Position numbers and translations under genes: made by a program. Shown here one piece after another: positions 56,764 through 64,000 of a stretch of 64,000 nucleotides of DNA; positions within the stretch are counted from its first letter, which is position 1, and each line of letters begins with the position of its first letter. The stretch is from Ensifer sp. USDA 6670 (GTDB lineage: Bacteria; Pseudomonadota; Alphaproteobacteria; Rhizobiales; Rhizobiaceae): the NCBI GenBank assembly GCA_000421085.1, contig ATWE01000007.1:248001-312000 (forward strand). The letters are read 5' to 3'. The notes under the pieces are model-generated. The model made no database searches, had not been told where the DNA came from, and worked only from the letters and a program-made list of their open reading frames with translations.

Positions 56764-57885
56764 ATGTCCGCATTCTCACGCTTCACGCCACTCATTCAAT
56801 CCCTGCCGGCCACCGTGCCCTTCGTCGGCCCGGAAGCCCTCGAGCGTCAGCGCGGCCGCAAGATTGCGGCGCGCATCGGTGCCAATGAAAGCGGCTTCGG
56901 CCCGGCACAATCCGTGTTACTCGCCATCCGGCAGGCGGCAGACGAAACCTGGAAATATGCCGATCCCGAAAACCACGACCTGAAGCAGGCGCTCGCCGGC
57001 CATGTCGGCACCTCGCCCGCGAACATCGCCATCGGAGAGGGTATCGACGGCCTTCTCGGACAGATCGTGCGGCTCGTCGTGGAAGCCGGCGCCCCGGTGG
57101 TGACGTCTCTCGGAGGCTATCCGACCTTCAACTATCACGTCGCGGGCCATGGCGGGCGGTTGGTCACGGTACCTTATGCCGACGACCGGGAAGATCTCGA
57201 AGGACTGCTCGCCGCCGTTGATCGTGAGAATGCACCGCTTGTCTATCTGGCCAATCCCGACAACCCAATGGGAAGCTGGTGGCCCGCCGAGCGCGTTATC
57301 GCCTTTGCTGAGGCCTTGCCGGAAACGACACTCCTCGTGCTCGATGAAGCCTATTGCGAAACGGCGCCGCGGGAGGCGCTTCCGCCGATCGAAAGCCTTA
57401 TCGACAAGCCCAACGTCATTCGCACGCGCACCTTTTCGAAGGCCTACGGCCTGGCAGGCGCGCGCATCGGCTATACGCTGTCGACGCCGGGAACCGCCCA
57501 GGCCTTCGACAAGATCCGCAATCATTTCGGTATGAGCCGCATCGGCGTGTCAGCAGCAATAGCCGCTTTGGCCGATCAGGATTATTTGAAGGAAGTCACG
57601 CTCAAAATCGCGAACTCACGGCAAAGGATCGGCCGCATTGCTGCCGATAGCGGGCTCGTCCCCCTTCCCTCCGCGACGAATTTCGTGGCTGTCGATTGTG
57701 GAAAGGATGCAAGCTATGCACGGTCGATCGTCGATCGGCTGATGAGCGATCACGGGATCTTCATTCGCATGCCCGGCGTCGCGCCGCTTAACCGCTGCAT
57801 CCGTATCAGCACCGCGCCCGATGCGGAAATGGATCTTCTTGCGGCCGCGCTTCCAGAGGTGATCAGGAGTTTGGCTGCCACCTGA
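56764..57885 (+). CDS. HisC-like pyridoxal phosphate aminotransferase
   Basis: 373 aa, fold type I. KIAARIGANESGFGPAQSV, YADPENHDLKQALAGHVG, LANPDNPMGSWW, VLDEAYCE, the PLP lysine in TRTFSKAYGLAGARIGY, and a C-terminal NRCIRISTA with the substrate Arg. Class I/II aminotransferase of the histidinol-phosphate group; could also act on aromatic amino acids or threonine phosphate. It stands alone, outside any his or cob cluster. Confidence 0.85.
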   Translation: MSAFSRFTPLIQSLPATVPFVGPEALERQRGRKIAARIGANESGFGPAQSVLLAIRQAADETWKYADPENHDLKQALAGHVGTSPANIAIGEGIDGLLGQIVRLVVEAGAPVVTSLGGYPTFNYHVAGHGGRLVTVPYADDREDLEGLLAAVDRENAPLVYLANPDNPMGSWWPAERVIAFAEALPETTLLVLDEAYCETAPREALPPIESLIDKPNVIRTRTFSKAYGLAGARIGYTLSTPGTAQAFDKIRNHFGMSRIGVSAAIAALADQDYLKEVTLKIANSRQRIGRIAADSGLVPLPSATNFVAVDCGKDASYARSIVDRLMSDHGIFIRMPGVAPLNRCIRISTAPDAEMDLLAAALPEVIRSLAAT

Positions 57886-57916
57886 ACCGGCGGCAACCGC
57901 ATGCTTCAGCCACGCA

Positions 57917-58183
57917 TTAGTGCATCGTCATCCATTCGCGGGCTGCGCGCAGCGCGGCGGCGAGATCCGACTTGCTCATCGTTGCCGCAAGGTCGGCTCG
58001 CAGGTCGGCCGCGCGGTCCGAGCCTCTGATCGCTGCAATGTTCAGCCACTTGTGCGCGGCGACCAGATCGACGGGCCTGCCGCGGCCCGTCGCATAGGCG
58101 AGGCCCATCTCGCACAGAACGTCGGCGCGGTTGCCGCCGCCGATGGCGTCGTCCGAAACGATCTCAATGTTGAAGAGTGCCAT
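57917..58183 (-). CDS. Small Sel1-repeat protein
   Basis: 88 aa. One Sel1-like repeat (EMGLAYATGRGRPVDLVAAHKWLNIAA) followed by a helical tail ADLAATMSKSDLAAALRAAREWM. No signal peptide. Short Sel1 proteins of this type occur widely in rhizobia; function unknown. GGGACAAGAAA precedes the ATG. Confidence 0.8.
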   Translation of the reverse strand: MALFNIEIVSDDAIGGGNRADVLCEMGLAYATGRGRPVDLVAAHKWLNIAAIRGSDRAADLRADLAATMSKSDLAAALRAAREWMTMH

Positions 58184-58768
58184 TTTCTTGTCCCTGTCTT
58201 TTCTTCGTCGGAGCGAAGCGGCCCGCCCGTATAGGGGCGAGCCCGGCTTCAGCTGGTATTCCTGGTCCCTGTTTCATCGAGCCTCTTGGCGGGCTTTCCG
58301 GGAAATCGCGCCGTCTTCTGCGGTGTCGCTTTCCGGTTTGTCGTCGGCTTGTCTCGCCGCTCGTCTTATGGATTTGAATATGCCCGACGGCCTTCAATGG
58401 CCGCTTAAAATCCATGCTTAATTTGACGCAAACAAAGTCCAAACGCTTGGTAAACTTGGATTTTCGTTAAGCATTGCATGCCCTGCAAAGGCACGCATTC
58501 GCCTCGAATTTTACGAAAATTTCACTTCCGGATTTCAACTGAACGCTAACCATGAGAACAGTTGCGCTTTTCGCGGACGTTGCAGCCGCGCGCGCAGCAT
58601 GCCCTTGCAAGGTAACGCGGATATTTACCTTTACGTACGCGTAATATACTTTCTGCGGCGGAGTGATCTTCGTTCGCCCGATAAGCGTGCGGCGCTGCGG
58701 GAGATCGCGCTCCACAGGGAACCAGCACGCGGGAGGACGCAGAGCCTGCCGCCTTCGGAGGAGATCGC
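58184..58768. other. 585-bp intergenic region
   Basis: Divergent promoters of the Sel1 gene and the DUF2147 gene. A CGGCC-TTCAAT-GGCCG hairpin lies at about 58388-58403 and an AT-rich promoter-like stretch with ACGTACGCGT near 58633-58643. No open frame has both a ribosome-binding site and recognisable protein features. Confidence 0.4.
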
Positions 58769-59110
58769 ATGATTCGCACATTGCTCGTCACAGCAGCGCT
58801 TGGCTTTGCCGCAGCCGCCCCGGCCCATGCCGCCGAACCGATTCTCGGCAAGTGGAAGACGGCGAGCGGCTCAACCGCGGAAATCGCCCCTTGCGGCGCG
58901 GCCTTCTGCGTCACGCTGAAGACAGGCAAGCATGCGGGCAAGCGTGTCGGTTCGCTGTCGGGAACCGGCGGCAGCTATAGCGGCGTGGTCACCGATCCCG
59001 AAAGCGACAAGACCTATAGCGGCACGGGGTCGGTGGACGGCAATTTGCTGAAGATGCGGGGCTGCGTGCTGAAGGTCCTTTGCAAGTCGCAAACCTGGAC
59101 GCGTCTTTAA
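58769..59110 (+). CDS. DUF2147 family secreted protein
   Basis: 113 aa. Signal peptide MIRTLLVTAALGFAAAAPAHA, then EPILGKWKTASGSTAEIAPCG, AFCVTLKTGKHAGKRVG, DPESDKTYSGTGSVDGNLLKMRGCVLKVLCKSQTWTRL. The WKT...EI start and GC-L-LCKSQTWTR ending define DUF2147. Four Cys in the mature part suggest disulfides. Function unknown. GGAGGAGAT precedes the ATG. Confidence 0.88.
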   Translation: MIRTLLVTAALGFAAAAPAHAAEPILGKWKTASGSTAEIAPCGAAFCVTLKTGKHAGKRVGSLSGTGGSYSGVVTDPESDKTYSGTGSVDGNLLKMRGCVLKVLCKSQTWTRL

Positions 59111-59150
59111 GCCTCCGCAGCAAGAACATGGGTGGCGTTGCACCAGGCGC

Positions 59151-59185
59151 GCCCGTGGAGGGGCGCAGTTCGCCCCTCCACGGGC
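59151..59185. terminator. Long perfect hairpin between convergent genes
   Basis: 15-bp perfect arms GCCCGTGGAGGGGCG and CGCCCCTCCACGGGC with a 5-nt loop, between the DUF2147 and GST stops. Symmetric position fits a bidirectional terminator, although no T tract follows. Confidence 0.6.
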
Positions 59186-59192
59186 CACCGTC

Positions 59193-59894
59193 TCAGCGGG
59201 CGCGTTGCCCGAACAGAACCTTCTGCGCCTCTTCGTCCTCGGCGAGGCTTTTCTGGCGCGCCCGCTCCTCCTTGCCCACCTCTATGGCCTTCTTCACCGC
59301 CGGGCGCGCAAGCACGGCGTCGAACCAGCGCTTCAGATTGGGGAATTCGTTGAGGTCCTGACCCTGATTCTCGTGCGGAATCACCCAGCCGATCGCGGCC
59401 ATGTCTGCGATCGAGTAATCGCCGGCGAGGAACGGTCGGTCGGTGAGCCTCTTGTTCATGACGCCGTAGAGGCGGTTCACTTCGTTGGTATAGCGGTCGA
59501 TGCCGTAGGCGATCCTTTCCGGGGCATATTGGCGGAAATGGTGTGCCTGCCCGGCCATCGGCCCCAGTCCGCCCACCTGCCAGAAGAGCCATTGCTCGAC
59601 GTCGACACGGGCGCGCTCGCCGGACGGATAGAACTTGCCGTATTTGCGGCCGAGATACTGCAGGATCGCTCCTGACTCGAACACGGAGATGGGCTCGCCA
59701 CCCGGACCGTCCGGATCGACAATCGCCGGCATCCGGTTGTTCGGCGAGATCTTCAGGAAGTGCGGCTGGAACTGATCGCCCCGGCCAATATTTATATACT
59801 TGACGACGTAGGGAACGCCGAGCTCCTCCAGCATTATGGTGATCTTCCAGCCGTTCGGTGTGGGCCAATAATAGAGCTCGATCGGAGCGGTCAT
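59193..59894 (-). CDS. Glutathione S-transferase (YfcG/YghU-like)
   Basis: 233 aa. N-terminal thioredoxin fold IELYYWPTPNGWKITIMLEELG, KYINIGRGDQFQPHFLKISPNNRMPAIVD with the cis-Pro, FESGAILQYLGRKYG, then the helical C-domain. The active Asn/Thr region (TPNGWK) matches YfcG-type disulfide-bond oxidoreductases. Start ATG 59894 after GGAGAG; 59936 is rejected. Single-gene unit. Confidence 0.9.
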   Translation of the reverse strand: MTAPIELYYWPTPNGWKITIMLEELGVPYVVKYINIGRGDQFQPHFLKISPNNRMPAIVDPDGPGGEPISVFESGAILQYLGRKYGKFYPSGERARVDVEQWLFWQVGGLGPMAGQAHHFRQYAPERIAYGIDRYTNEVNRLYGVMNKRLTDRPFLAGDYSIADMAAIGWVIPHENQGQDLNEFPNLKRWFDAVLARPAVKKAIEVGKEERARQKSLAEDEEAQKVLFGQRAR

Positions 59895-60027
59895 CGCGTC
59901 TCTCCTGATTTGTCGGAAGGACTGACTTAGGAACACGACGGCTCAACGGCAAGACCGCAGTCCGACGTGCATTTGTTTAAGTGCATGATCGTTCTACCAA
60001 AACCGCTGCACATCTTCGGCGCCGCTT

Positions 60028-60047
60028 AGATGAACGCCAGATGAACG
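60028..60047 (+). promoter_or_regulatory. 11-bp-period direct repeat upstream of two small genes
   Basis: AGATGAACG-CC-AGATGAACG, a perfect 9-bp direct repeat with an 11-bp period, 83 bp before the ATG at 60130 and 134 bp before the GST start. Tandem repeats at one helical turn are typical of OmpR/PhoB-family response regulators. The regulator is unknown. Confidence 0.45.
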
Positions 60048-60129
60048 GATGTCTCAGCCAGAGTTCAGTTTGGTTGTGCGAAAAGACAATCAATCGATTT
60101 GAACGTGTCTCGCTTCAACGGACGGAACC

Positions 60130-60303
60130 ATGGACATTCTCGCTCGCCGCCTCACCATCATCAGCCTGCTCATGGTCGTCTTCGCGATGACGCTTGCCGC
60201 CGCAGTCGGCGCCGACACGGAACGCCGCCGCCAGAACACCTATATCGGTTCGCTCACGGATTGCACCGCTCACACGGCGCAATACTGCCAAGCCAAACTC
60301 TGA
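60130..60303 (+). CDS. Small secreted or membrane protein, 57 aa
   Basis: Reads MDILARRLTIISLLMVVFAM with a hydrophobic N-terminal segment and then a polar part TERRRQNTYIGSLTDCTAHT with two Cys. Looks like a signal peptide followed by a short Cys-pair peptide. GGACGGAAC precedes the ATG. Unrecognised family; below common gene-calling length. Confidence 0.5.
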   Translation: MDILARRLTIISLLMVVFAMTLAAAVGADTERRRQNTYIGSLTDCTAHTAQYCQAKL

Positions 60304-60316
60304 AGGAAGCCGTGGA

Positions 60317-60490
60317 ATGGCCGCTCTCGTCTCCTCTGCCATTCTCTCGCTCAGGCTCCTGATACTTGCGAGCCTGCTGATCGCACCCATCGGAGCGGTC
60401 GCCTACAGCAAGGCTGCCGGCTACGGCATCGGCAAGAACGGGGCCGGCTTCGTTCTTTTCGTCACCCTCCAGCGCCAGGCGATGAGCTGA
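60317..60490 (+). CDS. Small hydrophobic protein, 57 aa
   Basis: One long hydrophobic stretch, [24 protein letters not shown] broken only by Arg, then [20 protein letters not shown]. Probably a membrane peptide. AAGGAAG precedes the ATG, 13 bp after the stop of the preceding small gene, so the two are likely co-transcribed. No family recognised. Confidence 0.45.
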   Translation: MAALVSSAILSLRLLILASLLIAPIGAVAYSKAAGYGIGKNGAGFVLFVTLQRQAMS

Positions 60491-60566
60491 TTTCGAGACG
60501 CCGCCTTCGCTCCTTGCATATCGGTTGAAAGTCCGTTCCTCTCTTGATCGGGAGGACCTGAAAACC

Positions 60567-60887
60567 ATGCCCGCATACGCTATCTATTTTCTCGCAGCTC
60601 TTGCCGAAATCGCCGGGTGCTTTGCCTTCTGGTCCTGGTTGAGACTTGGCAAATCCGCCTTATGGCTCATTCCCGGCATGGCTTCGCTTGCGTTTTTCGC
60701 CTGGCTGCTGACGATGGTGGACGCGGCAGCGGCGGGCCGCGCCTATGCCGCCTATGGCGGCATCTACATCGTCGCGTCGCTCTCTTGGCTCTGGATTGCC
60801 GAAGGCGTCCGGCCGGATCATTGGGACATGACCGGCGCCGCCGTGGCGCTCGCCGGCAGCGCGATCATTCTCGCGGGGCCACGGTGA
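60567..60887 (+). CDS. ynfA: UPF0060 (YnfA) family membrane protein
   Basis: 106 aa with four hydrophobic helices: [59 protein letters not shown], and [32 protein letters not shown] and AAYGGIYI are family hallmarks. Small-multidrug-resistance-like fold; transport function not established. The ATG at 60567 is preferred over 60525. Confidence 0.9.
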   Translation: MPAYAIYFLAALAEIAGCFAFWSWLRLGKSALWLIPGMASLAFFAWLLTMVDAAAAGRAYAAYGGIYIVASLSWLWIAEGVRPDHWDMTGAAVALAGSAIILAGPR

Positions 60888-60966
60888 AGTACAAGGTGCG
60901 GCGCTGTAGAACAAAAAACAACACTCTTGTCGTTTGCTTGTCGAAAGGTGCAGCATATAATGCGAC

Positions 60967-62469
60967 ATGAACAAGCGAATCTCTTCAAACTCCGTCCTCT
61001 CCGTCGCCACCCCTGAACCCTTCGAGCCGCAGCTCTTCGACGATCCGACCGAGGCCGTCGATTGTCTGGAGGCGCTCTACGAACGCAATACCCGCTTCCT
61101 CTGCGACGCCTTCGAAGGTCTCGGGAAGAGCGGCAGGCCCCTCACCCGTTTCCGTGCCAGCTATCCGCAGGTCAGCATCGAGACGAGCAGCTTCGGACAT
61201 GTCGATTCGAGGCTTTCCTTCGGCTATGTCAGCGCGCCCGGCGTCTACACGACGACCATCACCCGGCCCAAACTGTTCCGGCACTATCTGAAAGAACAGC
61301 TCGGCCACCTCATGCGCAACCACGGCGTCGGCGTCACGGTGTCGGAATCCTCGACACCCATCCCCCTCCATTTCGCCTTTGGCGAAGGGGCGCATGTCGA
61401 GGCGTCCGCGGCCGATAGTATCGACATTCCGCTGCGCGACCTTTTCGACGCGCCGGATCTTACGACCACCGACGACGAAATCGCCAACGGCTCCTACGAG
61501 CCGGGACCGGGAGAACCGTCGCCGCTCGCGCCCTTCACGGCGCAGCGCATCGACTATTCGCTCGCGCGCCTCAGCCACTATACCGCGACCAGCGCCAGGC
61601 ACTTCCAGAACTTCGTGCTTTTCACGAACTATCAGTTCTATGTCGACGAGTTCTGCGCCTGGGCGCGCCAGCAGATGGCGGAGGGCGGCAACGGTTACAC
61701 CGCCTTCATCGAACCCGGCAACATCACCACGCCGGCGGGTGCCGATCGGCCGGATGCAGACTATTCTCTCGCCCGTCTGCCGCAGATGCCCGCCTATCAT
61801 CTGAAGAAGAAGGGGCACGGCGGCATCACCCTCGTCAATATCGGCGTCGGCCCATCCAATGCCAAGACGATCACCGACCATATCGCCGTGTTGAGGCCGC
61901 ATGTCTGGCTGATGCTCGGCCATTGCGCGGGACTGCGCAACAGCCAGCGGCTCGGCGATTACGTGCTGGCGCATGCCTATATGCGCGAGGATCACGTGCT
62001 CGATGACGACCTGCCGGTCTGGATCCCCCTGCCCGCCCTGGCCGAGGTGCAGGTTGCCCTGCAGGATGCCGTCGCCGAAGTGACGGGTTACAAGGGCTAC
62101 GACCTCAAGCAGATCATGCGCACGGGCACGGTCGCGACGATCGACAACCGCAACTGGGAACTGCGTGACCAGCGCGGGCCCGTCAAGCGCCTGTCGCAGG
62201 CGCGGGCCATTGCACTCGACATGGAGTCGGCAACGATCGCGGCCAACGGCTTCCGTTTCCGCGTGCCCTACGGGACCTTGCTCTGCGTGTCGGACAAGCC
62301 GCTGCACGGCGAATTGAAGCTGCCCGGCATGGCAAGCGCCTTTTACCGGACCCAGGTGAGCCAGCATCTGAAGATCGGTATCCTGGCCCTGCAGAAACTG
62401 GCGGCGATGCCTCCCGAGAAGCTGCATTCACGCAAGCTCAGAAGCTTCTACGAGACTTCGTTCCAATAG
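60967..62469 (+). CDS. amn: AMP nucleosidase
   Basis: 500 aa. N-terminal AMP-nucleosidase domain about 20-200, then the nucleoside-phosphorylase fold: GITLVNIGVGPSNAKTITDHIAVLRPHVWLMLGHCAGLR, YVLAHAYMREDHVLDDDLPVW, ALDMESATIAANGFRFRVPYGTLLCVSDKPLHGELK with the catalytic Glu and Asp. It hydrolyses AMP to adenine and ribose-5-phosphate. AT-rich promoter just upstream. Confidence 0.93.
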   Translation: MNKRISSNSVLSVATPEPFEPQLFDDPTEAVDCLEALYERNTRFLCDAFEGLGKSGRPLTRFRASYPQVSIETSSFGHVDSRLSFGYVSAPGVYTTTITRPKLFRHYLKEQLGHLMRNHGVGVTVSESSTPIPLHFAFGEGAHVEASAADSIDIPLRDLFDAPDLTTTDDEIANGSYEPGPGEPSPLAPFTAQRIDYSLARLSHYTATSARHFQNFVLFTNYQFYVDEFCAWARQQMAEGGNGYTAFIEPGNITTPAGADRPDADYSLARLPQMPAYHLKKKGHGGITLVNIGVGPSNAKTITDHIAVLRPHVWLMLGHCAGLRNSQRLGDYVLAHAYMREDHVLDDDLPVWIPLPALAEVQVALQDAVAEVTGYKGYDLKQIMRTGTVATIDNRNWELRDQRGPVKRLSQARAIALDMESATIAANGFRFRVPYGTLLCVSDKPLHGELKLPGMASAFYRTQVSQHLKIGILALQKLAAMPPEKLHSRKLRSFYETSFQ

Positions 62470-62494
62470 AACCCGCGTCCTGTCGCAGAAGCGT

Positions 62495-63445
62495 TCACGC
62501 TTTTGGCCGAAGGAGGAGCGACAGCAGCGTGCCGGCGACCGCCGACACGATGACCAGGAGGTGGGCGTTGACGCTGGCGCGCCCGAGCGTCTCGAGCATC
62601 GCCCGATCCGCTCCGAAGGAGACCGCGCCGGCGACGATCGCCGCTGCGTAGGTTCCCACTCCCGCCGGCGCGTGCACTGGCAGGACGGATGACAATTCGC
62701 CGCCGAGCGCGCCCCCGAAAGTGGCGGCGAGCGGCGCGACCCCCATGATGGCGAGCACCCAGGCAAGAACGACGACCTTTACCGCCCAGTTCAGCATCGT
62801 CATCGCCCAGGCCCGCAGGAAAGCGGGAATGTCGATCGGCAGGCCTGCCTCCACCTCGTCCAGGAGCGGCCCAACCCTCACCGGCGCGAACCGGCGAACC
62901 GCGGCGAGCGCGTTCTCCTTCATGAGAAAGAAGGCAAAAGGCGACAGAAAAGCGAGCAGCCAGAGAACCCAGCCGATCGCCCCATGGCCCCGCCCGGCCA
63001 CCAGGCCCGCCGCAGCGACGGTGAGCAGGGCGTGCAGATCCAGAAGCCGCATGACGAAGAGCGCCGCGGTGCCACGCACCAGCGGTACGCCGAATTCGCT
63101 ACGCATGAGCAAGGGAAAGCTCGTTTCGCCGGCTCTGAACGGCAGCATGATGTTGAGCAGATTGTGAACCTGGGTCACGCGGAAGAGAGGCAGAAGCCGG
63201 CCCCTGGTTTCGCCCGGGAAGTAGTCGTGGATCCGATAGCAGCGGATGAAATAGGTGGCGACGAGAAGCGCTAGCGCCGAGAGGACGGGCCCGAAGCCGA
63301 TGTCGGCCCATTGCCGCAGCAGTACCGGCCAGCCCCAGACCCACTCCACGAAGATGGCATAAGCCACGATTGCCGCCGCGGAAATCAGTGCCAGACGGTT
63401 GCGCGCGAGCCACGACCGCCGGCTGCGCTCCCAGTTCGTATTCAT
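62495..63445 (-). CDS. Flippase-like (UPF0104/LPG synthase TM) membrane protein
   Basis: 316 aa with about seven to eight hydrophobic segments. RCYRIHDYFPGETRGRLLPLFRVTQVHNLLNIMLPFRAGETSFPLLMRSEF is the conserved loop of this family, and LSSVLPVHAPAGVGTYAAAIVAGA the late motif. It has no catalytic acyltransferase domain, so a lipid-flippase or scaffolding role is more likely than lysyl transfer. ATG 63445 or 63451. It is divergent from a glycosyltransferase gene. Confidence 0.82.
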   Translation of the reverse strand: MNTNWERSRRSWLARNRLALISAAAIVAYAIFVEWVWGWPVLLRQWADIGFGPVLSALALLVATYFIRCYRIHDYFPGETRGRLLPLFRVTQVHNLLNIMLPFRAGETSFPLLMRSEFGVPLVRGTAALFVMRLLDLHALLTVAAAGLVAGRGHGAIGWVLWLLAFLSPFAFFLMKENALAAVRRFAPVRVGPLLDEVEAGLPIDIPAFLRAWAMTMLNWAVKVVVLAWVLAIMGVAPLAATFGGALGGELSSVLPVHAPAGVGTYAAAIVAGAVSFGADRAMLETLGRASVNAHLLVIVSAVAGTLLSLLLRPKA

Positions 63446-63540
63446 CAACACCGTTTTCCTGTATCAGCAATGCGATTCGACATTGGTTATAACCTCACAA
63501 ATATGCAAGAAAACCTGCAAGCCCACCGGAGACTGCCCCC

Positions 63541-64000
63541 TTGAATCGCATCGAAGAACCCGTGAAGCCGATGACCGAAGTCCTGGAGGGCGTCGAGCTC
63601 TCCATAGTCGTTCCGGTGTTCAACGAGGAGGAGAGCGTCGGGCCGCTCGTCACGCGCATCCGGGCGGCAATGGCCGGGTTCCTGAAGTCATGGGAGCTCA
63701 TCCTCGTCGACGACGGCAGCACGGACCGGACGCTGCCGAATGCGCGCAAGGAGCTTTCACACCCCGACCTGCGACTGAAGATCATCGAGCTCCAGAAGAA
63801 CTTCGGCCAGACGGCCGCAATGCAGGCGGGGATCGACGCGGCCTCCGGCCGGCTGATCGCGACGCTCGACGGCGACCTTCAGAACGATCCGGCGGACATT
63901 CCCAACATGGTCGCGGCGATAGAAGAGCGCGGGCTCGACCTCCTTGTCGGCTGGAGGCAAAACCGACGCGATGCGCTGATTCTAAGGAAAATTCCTTCCT
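63541..64000 (+). CDS. Family 2 (DPM1/GtrB-like) glycosyltransferase, 3' end outside the window
   Basis: About 153 residues visible. ELSIVVPVFNEEESVGPLV, WELILVDDGSTDRTL, KNFGQTAAMQAGIDAASG and ATLDGDLQNDP (the DxD-like metal site) are the polyprenol-phosphate glycosyltransferase signature. TTG 63541 has GGAG 9 nt upstream; ATG 63571 is the first ATG. The neighbour membrane protein could act on the same lipid-linked sugar. Open to the window end. Confidence 0.85.
   Translation, partial: MNRIEEPVKPMTEVLEGVELSIVVPVFNEEESVGPLVTRIRAAMAGFLKSWELILVDDGSTDRTLPNARKELSHPDLRLKIIELQKNFGQTAAMQAGIDAASGRLIATLDGDLQNDPADIPNMVAAIEERGLDLLVGWRQNRRDALILRKIPS

Noticed and set aside
60985-62427. 480-codon minus-strand frame opposite amn
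   Set aside because: Antisense shadow of a well-supported AMP nucleosidase gene.

Overview
The window reads as chromosomal DNA of a Rhizobiaceae member, most likely Sinorhizobium/Ensifer. The pointers are high GC, the lpsL-rkpK pair, RopA-type porins, BA14K and DUF3563 family genes, RIME-like intergenic repeats, RirA-type iron boxes and a rhizobial PHO box. Genus is inferred from gene content, not from a database search.

Left part (1-14.4 kb, minus strand). An NAD biosynthesis operon nadA-nadB-nadC (nadC runs off the left edge) starts behind a near-perfect 29-bp palindrome that looks like its operator. Then come an MFS transporter, a MOSC protein, an HD-domain protein overlapping a large DUF2339 membrane protein, and a minus-strand run reading acyltransferase, MATE exporter, PLP sulfur enzyme, lysA-type decarboxylase.

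Centre-left (13.2-24.7 kb): a siderophore locus. An IucB-type acetyltransferase and a MATE exporter are transcribed away from a single-module NRPS (degenerate C, A, T, TE), an IucD-type lysine N6-hydroxylase and a phosphopantetheinyl transferase. An ECF sigma factor, a Fes/IroE-type esterase and a TonB-dependent receptor follow. Four promoters of the locus each carry an exact TGA-N9-TCA (IRO/RirA) box 45-76 bp before the start codon. The tailoring enzymes look like aerobactin (lysine) enzymes but the assembly enzyme is an NRPS, and lysA lies in the same transcriptional run as the exporter. This lysine-hydroxamate NRPS system is the best candidate for something undescribed here.

Middle (25-49 kb): mostly core genes. 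They are a PHO-boxed phoX, recO, an L,D-transpeptidase lipoprotein, an ArsR/AHSA1/VOC divergent cluster with its own operator, lpsL and rkpK (UDP-sugar supply for surface polysaccharide), tex, a cyclopropane synthase, a glycerophosphodiesterase, era-rnc-lepB-acpS-DUF2062 in order, rsh-rpoZ, an NYN-domain gene, and smpB-dapA. A truncated PIN toxin gene lies beside rsh.

Right part (49-64 kb): a lytic transglycosylase, a BA14K protein, and two convergent RopA-type porin genes that share a long near-identical inverted repeat and flank an apparently intact tyrosine recombinase. Beside these is a decay zone (frameshifted HigA-like antitoxin, transposase tail) against a tRNA-Ser(GCT). A HisC-like aminotransferase, small envelope proteins, a GST, an UPF0060 protein, AMP nucleosidase, a flippase-like membrane protein and a partial family 2 glycosyltransferase complete the window.
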